Assembly (NCBI GenBank): GCA_964568855.1
Contig: CAZMSD010000022.1
Span: 1-63,772 of the forward strand
Reading direction: 5' to 3'
Length of the DNA: 63,772 nt
Origin: CAZMSD01 sp964568855
GTDB lineage: Bacteria > CAIWAD01
Position numbers and translations under genes: made by a program. Below the pieces are notes generated by a model that was not told the origin of the DNA, did no database searches, and was given only the letters and a program-made list of their open reading frames with translations. Numbering within the stretch: position 1 is the first letter of the stretch; the number at the start of each line of letters is the position of its first letter. Positions 1 to 9,000 of this stretch are shown here, piece by piece.

Positions 1-1833
1 CAGATCCACACCCGAGTTGCCGGTGATCCGGTTGTTGCGAATCGTCAGGTCGACCATGTTGTTATCGATCTGAATTCCTCCGCGGTTCCCGCTGATCCGG
101 TTCTTCTCGATCAAACCCTTGAAGCCCCAGAAGTAGATGCCCAGTCCCTCGTTGTCGTTGATTTCGTTGTTGCCGATCAGGCCCGCCACACCCCCCCCAT
201 ACACGCCGCCGAAGCGGTTCCCGGTGAACACGTTGTTCGATAGAGTGTAGAATTCCTCACCACCCATGCCGCCCAGGTAGATCCCGGCGGCGCTGTTGTC
301 GCGAATCGTGCAGTTCAGAACCTGTGAGCTCGAGTTCAGATGTACGGCTGATCCCATTTCCCATCCACCCAGGGTGTCCGTGGCCGTGTTGTGCTCCACC
401 AGGCAGTGCTCGAGCGACATTCCTCCGTAGTCACGCATAAGAATGGCCGCGCCGCTGCCGGCCAGGTTGTCCAGGAAGTGGGAGTGAGAGATCACAACCG
501 GGTGATCGTGTGTCACGGTAAGACCTCCGCCCAGCTGGACATCGGCCTCTCGGCCGCGTTCGATGCGGCAAAACGCGAGCCGCGAACTGTCCTCCGGCGC
601 CTGGTCCCCCTCCAGCTGGATTCCAAACCAGCTGCTGTCCGGGTGCAGAGTGGTGAATACGATGCTGTCGCCTGGAGTGCCCTGGGCCTGCAGAAGACCC
701 CCATCCACTCCGATTCCTGCTCCATAGAACTGCGCCTGCACCACGGTGCCGGGTACGATGGTCAGGTTCGCATTGTTGAAGTACGCATAATCAGCAAGAC
801 GGATCGTGTCCCGGCTCCACTCGGTGTCCCGTGTGATCCAATAGTTGTCCTCCGGCAACTCGTAGGCCCCCATGTCCAGGCGTATCGTGGCGTAGCCATC
901 GTGCAGCCTGGGATGGCCCCGCGGATCGATTGCAGGCAGGTTCAGGCCCGTCGTGTCGGGATGTCCAGCGTCCTCGGTGGGGCTGTCTGGTAAGGGTACG
1001 CAAGGATAGAATGGATCACCTCCGTAGATCAATTCCTCGTCGATATTGCCCGGACCTGGGTAACCGCCTTGAACATCGCTGTACTCCACGACGGGAACAC
1101 AGTCCTCACCCGGCTCCAGGTAGAAGGCCTGGTCGGCACCGGTCGTATAGACGATGCAGCCCTTGAGCACGGGATCCGAGTCCTGGTAACAGGCAATGTC
1201 GCCCGCGGCGTCGGAGAAGTTGTCGGCGATCGTGCAGTAGCGGATTTCAGGGGAGGCTCCCACCAGGGTGATGGCCCGACCCGGTCCATCGCTGGTTCCC
1301 CATGTGAGCACGCTGTTGACCAGCTCCAGCCCGCTGTTCTCGCAATAGATGATCCCGCCGGTCTGGACCACCCAGGGTCCGCCGATCAGGATCGAGCTGC
1401 GGATCTCCAGTTCGCCGTAGTCCTTGAGGTAGACCAGGCCGCCCTTGCCGTCTTCTCCACCGGCGACGGCGTAGCCGTCCTCCAGGCGGCAGTACTCCAG
1501 CATCGATGCAGGCGCCGCGGGATTGTCGTGGAATCGCAGCCCGTACCATCCCATGGGTGAACTCTGCGCCGTGAACTCGATCCATTGCGCCTGGGTGCCC
1601 AGGGCCAGCAGCTGACCGAGCACGTGGAAACGCAGCGAGTCCTGCAGATCTACCGTGACACCCGCCTCGATGATCAAGGTCGAGTCCATCGGCACTGTGA
1701 TATCGCCCTGCACCTGGTAGGGCGAACCGGCGACATCCCAGGTGCCCGAAACGTCACCTCCGGGGATGACCGTCAGTCCGTTTGACAGCGAGGCGCAGGC
1801 GAGCAGGACGAGGATTGGAATTCCGAGGCACAT
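1..1833 (-). CDS. Secreted right-handed parallel beta-helix protein (3' end outside window)
   Basis: The reading frame is open from an ATG at 1833 to the window edge, so 611 codons are visible and the C-terminus is missing. A Shine-Dalgarno GGAGGA lies 4 nt upstream of the ATG. The N-terminus MCLGIPILVLLACASLSNG is a short hydrophobic export signal; LLAC resembles a lipobox, but Leu at -2 is atypical, so it may be a plain secreted protein. The mature part opens with SGTWDVAGSPY and then shows many short Asn/Gly-rich coils such as NCTIRDNSAAGIYLGG and EKNRISGNRGGIQIDNN, typical of parallel beta-helix (pectate-lyase-like or NosD-like) folds. It also contains YSDVQGG and DMGAYE, seen in choice-of-anchor beta-helix proteins. 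No catalytic residues can be assigned; an adhesive or glycan-binding surface role is inference. It lies 78 bp downstream of the broken paralogue ending at 1912 and resembles the protein at 10235-12163. Confidence 0.85.
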   Translation of the reverse strand, partial: MCLGIPILVLLACASLSNGLTVIPGGDVSGTWDVAGSPYQVQGDITVPMDSTLIIEAGVTVDLQDSLRFHVLGQLLALGTQAQWIEFTAQSSPMGWYGLRFHDNPAAPASMLEYCRLEDGYAVAGGEDGKGGLVYLKDYGELEIRSSILIGGPWVVQTGGIIYCENSGLELVNSVLTWGTSDGPGRAITLVGASPEIRYCTIADNFSDAAGDIACYQDSDPVLKGCIVYTTGADQAFYLEPGEDCVPVVEYSDVQGGYPGPGNIDEELIYGGDPFYPCVPLPDSPTEDAGHPDTTGLNLPAIDPRGHPRLHDGYATIRLDMGAYELPEDNYWITRDTEWSRDTIRLADYAYFNNANLTIVPGTVVQAQFYGAGIGVDGGLLQAQGTPGDSIVFTTLHPDSSWFGIQLEGDQAPEDSSRLAFCRIERGREADVQLGGGLTVTHDHPVVISHSHFLDNLAGSGAAILMRDYGGMSLEHCLVEHNTATDTLGGWEMGSAVHLNSSSQVLNCTIRDNSAAGIYLGGMGGEEFYTLSNNVFTGNRFGGVYGGGVAGLIGNNEINDNEGLGIYFWGFKGLIEKNRISGNRGGIQIDNNMVDLTIRNNRITGNSGVDL

Positions 1834-1911
1834 GGGATCCTCCATTGTATTGGATCTTCGAATCAGTCGAATGCTGTATTACCGCCGGCGCCTCGTCCGG
1901 CGGACTGCGTG

Positions 1912-3392
1912 TCACTCTTCGAGTACGGTCACTCTGTAACACCGCCGGCCCTGAGGGGGCTGCGGATCCGTCCAGGTGGTGTCCACCAGCATCTGGGCGC
2001 AGATCTGCCAGCCCGCAGGGAAGGGCGCGTAGGCATCTTCGCTGTGATACAGGTCGTAGTGCCTAATCTCCGGCGGATCCACCGGCGGCCAACTCAGCCG
2101 CGCCAGGCCATCCGCCAGGTCGATCTGGATTACGGGTGAGGGTGGTGAAGCGGTTCGATAGACGGAACTCGGCGGCAGCGCCGTGAAGACCGTGAAATCG
2201 CAGTCGCCGTAGTGCGGCCGCATGCGCCAGAAATACACGCCGCCGTCCTGCAGCGACTCGTGGCCGTTCAGTTCATCCAGTCGCGCGGACCACCAGAGTT
2301 CCCTGGAAGTCTCCGGTGGGAGCAGCTCGTCGATCAGCGGGGCCGTGAAGGCGGGATCGCCGGCCACCTGGACCTGGTAGCTCTCGAGCGTATTGTCGGT
2401 GGAGGCTTCCCACAACAGCAGGCCGTCGGGCGGCAGTTCGGGCTGGTTCAGTACCTCGAGATAATCCACCGGCAGCACGAAACTCTGCTCGGCGGTGAAA
2501 GGCGAATCCGTGAAACCGGCGTCGATCGACTGCAGCGCCCAGTAACGAAGCGGCCACTCCTGGGGCCGGCGGGTGGGTCCCAGGTCCAGCCAGTGGCTCA
2601 GGCCCTGGATCGGCCCGCGCCGGAAGACCTGCCGCTTGCCGTCCTCAGACCGTGACAGGGCGGGCCGGACCTCGCCTCCGCCGGGTGTGACACCCAGGCG
2701 CAGGTTGTAACTCAGGCCCGCCGCCGGGGTGGTGTAGTCCGTGCCCGCCGTCCAGTTGAAGCAAACAAGCGCGCAGTCCAGCTCCGCCGTGGGAGACCCG
2801 GGCGCGCTCGGCGGCTGGTTCGGCCGGCTGCAATTGTTCTGGTAGATCAGCGAGTAATCTATTGACCCAGACCTGTCGGTGCCCAGCAGGTCCAGGTCGC
2901 CGTCGGCGTCGTAGTCGCCCCAGTCCATGTCGGCCGAACTCACGCCCGGCAGCCAGCCCGGGTGCTCCTGGAACTGCAGGTCATCGGTTTGTCCCTGGTT
3001 GAGCACCAGCGTGGTGATTATAGTGTAGGGCGAAGTTTGACCGGTCAGCACGAGTTCCAGCATGCCGTCCCCTTCGTGATCCATCAGACCCAGCCTGCCG
3101 TCCGTCACTCCGGTCAGATACCATGGGAAGCCCCATTCGAAGTAGCCCCAGTTCATGTAGATGCGGGCGATTTTTTCTTCGACAGGAGGGCGTCGTCCGC
3201 GCTCCGGCGGATTTCGATGCTGTCCGGCCCGGCGACCACGGGCTGGTTGAAGGTCAGCTCGAGGTTGATTCCCGGGTAGACGTCGACTGCGTCGTCCGCC
3301 TGATAGGTCGACTCGAGCAGCACGGGATCGAAGGCTGTGGCAGCGTAATCAGCTAGTAGCTGCAGGAAAAGAGAGAAAGCTGTGGTTCGCAC
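1912..3392 (-). pseudogene. Broken Big_5/FG-GAP/Fn3 surface protein
   Basis: The 5' piece starts at a GTG (3392) preceded by GGAGGA and encodes a signal-like MRTTAFSLFLQLLADYA and the first half of a Big_5 Ig-like domain (QADDAVDVYPGINLELTFNQ). It ends at SADDALLSKKKSPAST, where an A6 tract (T6 on the plus strand, 3171-3176) shifts the frame. The other frame resumes with IARIYMNWGYFEWG, an eroded FG-GAP repeat, one good repeat WGDYDADGDLDLLGT, then the Fn3-like tail ending RRCYRVTVLEE at 1912. Compared with intact paralogues, the rest of Big_5 and several FG-GAP repeats are missing, so this is a deletion plus a frameshift rather than a single sequencing slip. A homopolymer assembly error could explain the frameshift, but not the missing sequence. 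The C-terminal half alone (from 3156) is still an open frame of 414 codons. Confidence 0.75.
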
Positions 3393-3741
3393 GATATCCT
3401 CCCCGGCATGAGTCGGAACCAAGTTCTTACGCAGGTCATGGACACTGTGGCGACCTTAAGGACAAGCTGTGGGACCTTCGTTAGGAAAGCAGTGTTCCAG
3501 TACTGAGGAGAAGTGCTGAGTTAATAACAAGAGGAATCGGGCTGTACGAGAAACTGTTTGTACGGCCCTGGCGCAGCTAGAAACACCGAGTGATGCGCAG
3601 ATTTTCGGATTCATCAGCTCCAGCGCGTTGAGCCTCTTGGCTGACGAGAATCCGCTCCCCTTCGGATTGTGAAGGCTGAAGCCTAGGGCGGTCCTAGTCG
3701 GGCTATCGTATAAATCCGAATGTGGACCGCAGATAAGAAAA

Positions 3742-3800
3742 GCCGCGCCCAGCTCCGTCCAGGCGGGTTCCGTCAATTGCGCCGCTACCGGCTGCAGGAC
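3742..3800 (-). pseudogene. Remnant of surface-protein C-terminal domain
   Basis: The minus strand reads QPVAAQLTEPAWTELGAA, closely matching WQVAAVQLTEPTWTDPGAA of the paralogue at 5076-6032. The DNA similarity is obvious by eye between 3742-3800 and 5106-5165. Nothing of the upstream domains survives. Together with the operon-head element at 4618-4653, this suggests that a whole paralogue once lay here and that its body was lost or replaced by the RRM gene, which runs the other way. Confidence in homology is fair; the replacement story is inference. Confidence 0.6.
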
Positions 3801-3914
3801 GAGGTCGGGCGGATCCAGGCCTTGAGAAGCTCTGCTCCCGACGGATCCCTTCGCCAGGATCCACCCCGACCGCATGAGCGCGAAGAACTTCAGCCGGTAA
3901 AAAACACAAGTAAT

Positions 3915-3945
3915 GTTTCGTAATCTGTAAATATCATGCGATAAT
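3915..3945 (+). promoter_or_regulatory. Possible promoter for the RRM gene
   Basis: An extended -10-like TGCGATAAT ends at 3945 in an AT-rich patch (TGTAAATATCATGC precedes it). A -35 match is poor (TTTCGT, 18 bp upstream). If used, the leader would be about 230 nt, which would fit the long leaders of cold-inducible RNA-binding genes. This is by eye only. Confidence 0.3.
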
Positions 3946-4128
3946 GAGTGCTGGAATTCCTGATAAGCCAGAACAGTGCACTCCCCCACCGGATTGCCTT
4001 CCTCTGGAAGATCCGATGTCTTCCGCCATAAACGGAAAAACACCAACCAGGAATTCTCGACCGGGCGAGCCGAATCGCCCGGACTGCCACAGATCGCGGA
4101 GACAAAACGCATTTCGCGGATGATTTGG

Positions 4129-4147
4129 AGGAACCATGGAGGTTCCT
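4129..4147 (+). promoter_or_regulatory. Leader hairpin upstream of the RRM start
   Basis: Arms AGGAACC (4129-4135) and GGTTCCT (4141-4147) are perfectly complementary around a 5-nt loop, 32 nt before the ATG. It could modulate translation or message stability of the RNA-binding protein gene, including by autoregulation. The role is inferred. Confidence 0.45.
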
Positions 4148-4179
4148 GGTCATCCATCACTGTTTGATTGGAGACTGAT

Positions 4180-4446
4180 ATGAAGTTGTACGTGGGTAAC
4201 ATGGCCTTTTCCGTGACGGAGGACCAGCTCCGCAGCGCTTTTGAGGCCTATGGCACCGTTGAAGAGGTCGTCGTGATTTCCGACCGTGACACGGGTCGTC
4301 CGAAAGGCTTCGGCTTCGTCACGATGCCAAACGCCCAAGAGGCCAACGCGGCCATCGAAGGCCTGAACGAGACGGATCTGGACGGCCGGAGCCTGAGAGT
4401 AAATGAGGCCCGTCCCAAGGGCGAAGGCGGCGGACGCCGCTACTAA
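4180..4446 (+). CDS. RRM-domain RNA-binding protein
   Basis: This 88-residue protein is a single RNA recognition motif. RNP2 is LYVGNM at residues 2-7 and RNP1 is KGFGFVTM in the middle; the protein ends with a short Gly/Arg tail (GEGGGRRY). The family (Rbp, cold-inducible in cyanobacteria and common in FCB bacteria) binds single-stranded RNA in the cytoplasm. I chose the ATG at 4180, which has GGAG 7 nt upstream; a TTG at 4168 would add four residues but lacks a binding site. The gene stands alone on the plus strand, with a leader hairpin and a strong terminator, inside a minus-strand array of surface-protein genes. Its targets are unknown. Confidence 0.95.
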   Translation: MKLYVGNMAFSVTEDQLRSAFEAYGTVEEVVVISDRDTGRPKGFGFVTMPNAQEANAAIEGLNETDLDGRSLRVNEARPKGEGGGRRY

Positions 4447-4506
4447 CCTAAGTAGACCACAATCCGTCTGATCACTGTAACCAGGCGGACTTTGGCTGGA
4501 CCGAGA

Positions 4507-4540
4507 CACCGCCGCGACAATTGTCGCGGCGGTGTTCTTT
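4507..4540 (+). terminator. Palindromic terminator of the RRM gene
   Basis: CACCGCCGCGACAA at 4507-4520 is directly followed by its exact reverse complement at 4521-4534, then TTCTTTCC. The 28-bp perfect palindrome plus a U-rich tail is a textbook intrinsic terminator 60 nt after the stop codon. As a palindrome it could also act on minus-strand transcripts, though no T tract follows on that side. Confidence 0.85.
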
Positions 4541-4617
4541 CCTTCGAGCCGGAATCAGGTCCCGGACCTATTCAGAAATAGGAATCTGCGCCCGGGCAAT
4601 GAAGTGCTCTCTTTCGT

Positions 4618-4653
4618 GATTCACAAGCAGAATCGAGCTTACATGATGCTGTG
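4618..4653 (-). promoter_or_regulatory. Operon-head element, copy 1 (orphan)
   Basis: Plus-strand reading: GATTC at 4618-4622 and GAATC at 4630-4634 flank ACAAGCA, followed by GAGCTT and then GCTGTG at 4648-4653. It matches the copies at 10156, 16189, 25789 and 28471 in order and spacing. Unlike those, no minus-strand start codon lies about 110 bp downstream; the RRM gene and its terminator are there instead. It probably belonged to the lost paralogue whose C-terminal trace is at 3742-3800. Confidence 0.55.
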
Positions 4654-4755
4654 AATTCTAGGACCGTGTAACACGATCGCCGGCTGGCTCACCTCGCGAA
4701 ATCGTTATGATTCATGGCCCTGGATGATCCGGTTCCAGCCGCTGCGGTAGCTGCG

Positions 4756-5075
4756 CTTCCGACGATTGCGGAAGCTGAGCTTCCGACGACTGCGGAAGCT
4801 GCGCTTCCGACGATTGCGGAAGCTGAGCTTCCGACGACTGCGGAAGTTGAGCTTCCGACGACTGCGGAAGCAGCGCTTCCGACGACTGCGGAAGCAGCGC
4901 TTCCGACGACTGCGGAANNNNNNNNNNNNNNNNNNNNNNNNNNNNNNNNNNNNNNNNNNNNNNNNNNNNNNNNNNNNNNNNNNNNNNNNNNNNNNNNNNN
5001 NNNNNNNNNNNNNNNNNGCTTCCGACGACTGCGGAAGCAGCGCTTCCGACGACTGCGGAAGCAGCGCTTCCGACT
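4756..5075. repeat. 24-bp tandem repeat array interrupted by a scaffold gap
   Basis: Units start at 4756, 4780, 4804, 4828, 4852, 4876 and 4900 before the gap, and at 5019, 5043 and 5067 (partial) after it. The core CTTCCGACGACTGCGGAAG is followed by 5 variable bases (CTGAG, CTGCG, CAGCG). Each core has self-complementary ends CTTCCG/CGGAAG, so every unit can form a small hairpin. On the minus strand it would encode 8-residue repeats (GSAASAVV or PQSSEAQL depending on frame) as an extension after the usual end (TRKFHRVTV) of the broken paralogue. The true copy number is unknown, because assembly failed inside the array. Confidence 0.9.
4918..5017. other. Scaffold gap (100 N)
   Basis: A run of exactly 100 N lies inside the 24-bp repeat array. 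The round length is a placeholder, so distances and reading frame across it carry no information. Confidence 0.99.
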
Positions 5076-6032
5076 GTCACCCGATGGAACTTCCGCGTAT
5101 CACCAGCCGCCGCGCCCGGATCCGTCCAGGTGGGCTCCGTCAACTGCACCGCCGCCACCTGCCAACTGCCGGGGAACTCGAGGTAGGGATCCTCCACGGC
5201 GTAGACCGTGTAGACCAGCGCAGTGCGCAGGTTGTGGGGCTGGGCGGTCCAGTTCAGTGTCACATCCTCGCCGGTCACCGCCACCGCCAGGTCCTGCGGA
5301 GGCATGATGGTCAGGAAGCTCTGTGTCAGGGACCACCCGGACTCGGCCTCCTCGTCGTCCACGGATTTCACACGGTAGTAGTACCGGTAACCGGACAGCA
5401 GCGCCGGGGAGACATCGACATGTGTTACACCGTCCGCGGTCGTCTCCGCGAACTGGACGGAGGTGAAGGCGTCGCTGATGTCCACCTCGATCACGTAGTG
5501 AAGGAGGACTGTTGTTACGGTAGAGGATTGTCGCCGTCTCGGAGTCGATTATCGCTCCCGACAAGAGGAGGTCCAGGTCGCCGTCGTTGTCGCAGTCGCC
5601 GCCCCATTGGGTCGAGCAGTTAGACCTGCCCGGCAATCCCCGGGAAATACCCGTCGCCGCCATCATGGAAAGCGTCCGGCCCCACCAGCACATAGTAGCC
5701 TGTTTGAAACTCGAGGGTGAGGTCGGGATCGAGCGTCGCAGTGTTTCCTTCAATCACGCTGCCGACGGCAGCCAGGCCGGCCAGCAGGGACCCGTCAACG
5801 GCGCGAAAGACCTCGACAAAGCCGGCACCCGCTACGGGGAGCTGATCGAATTCCAGCGCCAGAGAGGGCTGCGGAGACACTTCTGTTGCATCATCCGCCG
5901 GCTGCGTGGAGACCTGTCCCAGGCTGCAATACCTGGCTGGTTGTGCTGAACGGATTTCCGTCCCGACTGCAGCGGCAGGAAGCGGAAACAGGATCACTTG
6001 CTGTTGAACTAGGGCCTGTTCACGGTTCGCAT
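5076..6032 (-). pseudogene. Broken Big_5/FG-GAP/Fn3 surface protein with repeat tail
   Basis: The expected start is an ATG at 6032 behind a perfect AGGAGG, but this frame stops after seven codons (MRTVNRP then TAG). A neighbouring frame continues with a signal-like ILFPLPAAAVG and a Big_5 domain (VSTQPADDATEVSPQPSLAL), as in the paralogue at 25903-28360, and ends at FPGIAGQV. A second frame carries one FG-GAP repeat (GDCDNDGDLDLLLSG), and a third the Fn3-like tail (YYYRVKSVDDEEAES to TRKFHRVTV). At least two or three frameshifts and the loss of most FG-GAP repeats are needed. The tail runs directly into the 24-bp repeat array instead of stopping. It lies 35 bp downstream of the intact gene at 6067-9546. 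Confidence 0.75.
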
Positions 6033-6066
6033 AATTACCTCCTTCGATCGTGTCCCCGTTCGCGTT

Positions 6067-9000
6067 TCACTCCAGCACCACCGCCTTCACCCGGTAGAAT
6101 TTCCTTACTGCAGCCGGTTCTGGATCCATCCAGGCAGTCTCTGTGGTGGGGGCGCCTGCCACCTGCCAGCCCTGCGGAAAGGGCGCCAGCGCGTCCGGAG
6201 ACGAATAGACGATGTAGTACACGAAGTTGCCCGGAACCGGATCCCAGGTCAAAGTCGCCACTCCATCCAGCACCTGAATTGAAAGAGACTGCGGTGGATC
6301 GGGAGGTGATACCAGAATGAACTCGCCGGGGGTCTCGGAGAAAAGTGTTAGCCGCCAAGAGTCCAGATAATGGGGGCGGATGCGCCAGTAGTGCGTGATG
6401 TCGGGCTGGATCAGGGCGAAATCGTCGAGTTCACTCAGTGGAATCCCCGCGAAGAGATCGCGCCCGTAGCCGAGAGAGTCCAGGTTGACCCAGGTCTCGC
6501 TCAGGGGCGCAGTAAAATCGGGTTCGTCGGCCACCTGCAGTTCATAGCCGGAGACATCCTCCAGGTGACTCAATTCCCAGCTCAGCAAGTCTGACTGTAC
6601 CATCAGCGGATTGTTCTGCAACTGCAGCCAGGTCACCTGCTCGTTGAGCTGCAGTGTGTCACTCGCGGGAGTTGATCCCGCCCAGGCGTTATCCACAGCC
6701 TGGACGGCAGCCAGAACGATCCTCTGCTCATGCGGGAAAGCCGCAGATTGCAGGATAGAGTTCCTCAGCGTCCAGGTCTGGACCTGGTTGACGTTACCCG
6801 GGGCCGGGATTCGGCGCCAGCCGCTCACTGGATCCAACATGCCGGGCTTGATTTGAATAGGAACGCCGAGGAGACTTATCTGCAGGTTGTAGGAGAGCCC
6901 CGCTGCCGGGGTCTCCGCATCTGTGGCCGGCGTCCAGCTGCAGGTCAGGCTTGTGTCATCGGCTATGACTAAAAAGTCCGCGGGCGTAACGGGCACCGTG
7001 TTGGAGATCAGGTTGTTGTTACGGTAGATCCGGGTGAAGTTTTCGTACATGGTGGATCCGGACAGGAGGATATCCAGGTCGCCGTCGTTGTCGTAATCCC
7101 CCCAGGCGGCCGGGCTGCCGTAGACATCGGGCAGCCCGTGCTCGATCGAAGTGAATGAACTGTTGTCGTTTCTATAGATCCTGGTTTTCAGGTTCCAGCT
7201 GAGTTCCCGCCCTGTCAGCAGGATATCCAGATCGCCGTCGTTGTCGTAGTCCCCCCAGGCCACGGTCCCTTCCCGCATACCGTCCAAGTCCGCCGTAATA
7301 TCAACGAAGGTTCCGGCATCGTTGCGGTACACCAGAGCGAGTTGGTCGATCCCATCGTCCCCGTTCAGCAGAATATCGAGATCACCATCACTGTCGTAGT
7401 CGCCCCAGGCGACGGAAGAGAAGCTGAGACCAACCAATCCGGCGCCTATGTCGGTGAATACTCCCTCAACGTTGCGATAGACGCGAGTATGACTTGCGCT
7501 GTTCGTAGTGCCGGCCAGCAGGATATCCAGATCGCCGTCGTTATCGTAATCCCCCCAGCGGCCGGCGCCCGTATACACAGCGGTCAAGCCCACATCGATA
7601 ACCGCAAACACCCCCGCATCATTGCGATAGATCGCGCTGAAAGGTGATCCAGCGACGTCGGCTCCATTCAGCAGTATATCCAGATCGCCGTCGTTGTCAT
7701 AATCACCCCAATCGGATTTGCCATGTGCCACATTGTAGAGTCCCGCCTCGATGTCGGTAAAGGCCCCCTCGTCGTTGCGGTAGATCCGTGAATACACCGC
7801 GGAACCACGATAGCCGGTCAGCAGCAGATCCAGATCGTCGTCACCGTCGAAGTCGCCCCAGGAGCCGGAGCTGCCCCCCAGCCCCAGCAGACCGGCACCG
7901 ATATCGGTGTAGACGCCGTCTTGGTTATTGAAGATGTATGAGTAATGGTATCCGCTTAAACTGGTCCCCAGCAACAACACATCCAGGTCGTCGTCATTGT
8001 CGTAGTCCCCCCAGGCCACCGATCCGCCGGATCGATCCGGCAGTCCCGCCTCCATATCGGTGAATTGGCCCTGAGTGGTGAAATTCCAGGCCGAGGATCC
8101 ACCGATCCCGGCGAAGTAGTTATCCGAACCATCGTGGAAGGCGTTGGTGTCGACTTCAGCGAAATACGCGGTGCTCAGCGCGAAGTCGGCCGCGGGATCG
8201 ATGACCACCAGCGAGTCGTCGATGAAAGAGGACAAGGCCGGGATCTGATCGAAGAGTGTAGAGTCCGCCAGATGCCGGATGCTGATGTCGCCGGCTCCAG
8301 CCGCAACCGGCCGGCTGAAGATCATACTCAGGGCCGTGTTCGGGACCACGTCGACTGCGTCATCCGGGGGCTCGTGAGTCATAAGCAGCAGCTGTGAGGT
8401 GCGACTGACCAGGAACTGACTGAAGTCCTCCAGCCCGGGGAAAGTGACCCGGTCGGCGCTTGCATCGGCGGTGCCGGCGAGCAGCGCCGGGCACCAGACT
8501 GCCGCCGAGATGCTGGGCCGGCTGGAAAGCAGCAGCTGCTCCGGAGTCAGTTCATCCTCGCTAGTGATATCCTCCGCCGGGTTGAGAGTGACATCGGCGG
8601 TGAAGGTGGCATCACCGAAACGGTTGACGATCCAGTACTGGGAATCGAAATCCTGGTCACAGCCGGGCAGAATGTTCGGTGCCAGGTCGAGGCGTGATAC
8701 AAGCACCGTGTCGGTGCCGCTGAAACTGGTGTAATCCAGAGCCAGACCTGCGGTCGCGAAATCCTGCGCTCCCGTCGTCGTGACGATCGCCGTCTGACTG
8801 ATGCCGCCACCCAGCGGAGCGTCAGAGACGATCCAGGGGGGATCGTTGTAAGTGAAACCGTGTTGGCCACCGGGACCGTTGTCGTTCACCGTGGTGCCGG
8901 TACCCTCGTTGAGCTGCCAGTAGCCCAGCAGGCCGGGTTCCAAACCTGTCAAGGTGAGATGCATGTTCTCCCGCAACTGCTGCGGGTTGCGGGCTATATT

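Larger units (their letters stand above)
3393..4179. other. Intergenic stretch with paralogue traces and the RRM leader
   Basis: No convincing complete gene lies here. At 3464-3471 is AAGCTGTG preceded by AC, matching the tail of the operon-head element found elsewhere in the locus. Positions 3742-3800 hold a decayed C-terminal fragment of the surface-protein family. From about 3900 onward the sequence becomes more AT-rich and probably forms the promoter and leader of the plus-strand RRM gene. A minus-strand open frame (3456-4202) covers much of the stretch but has no domain, no signal peptide and no ribosome binding site; only its embedded fragment is recognisable. Confidence 0.5.

Noticed and set aside
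3456..4202. 248-codon minus-strand ORF as a gene
   Set aside because: No ribosome binding site, signal or domain. Only 3742-3800 resembles anything, and it overlaps the RRM gene start.
4756..5075. CRISPR-like repeat array
   Set aside because: Units are contiguous 24-bp tandem repeats with no unique spacers and no cas genes nearby.
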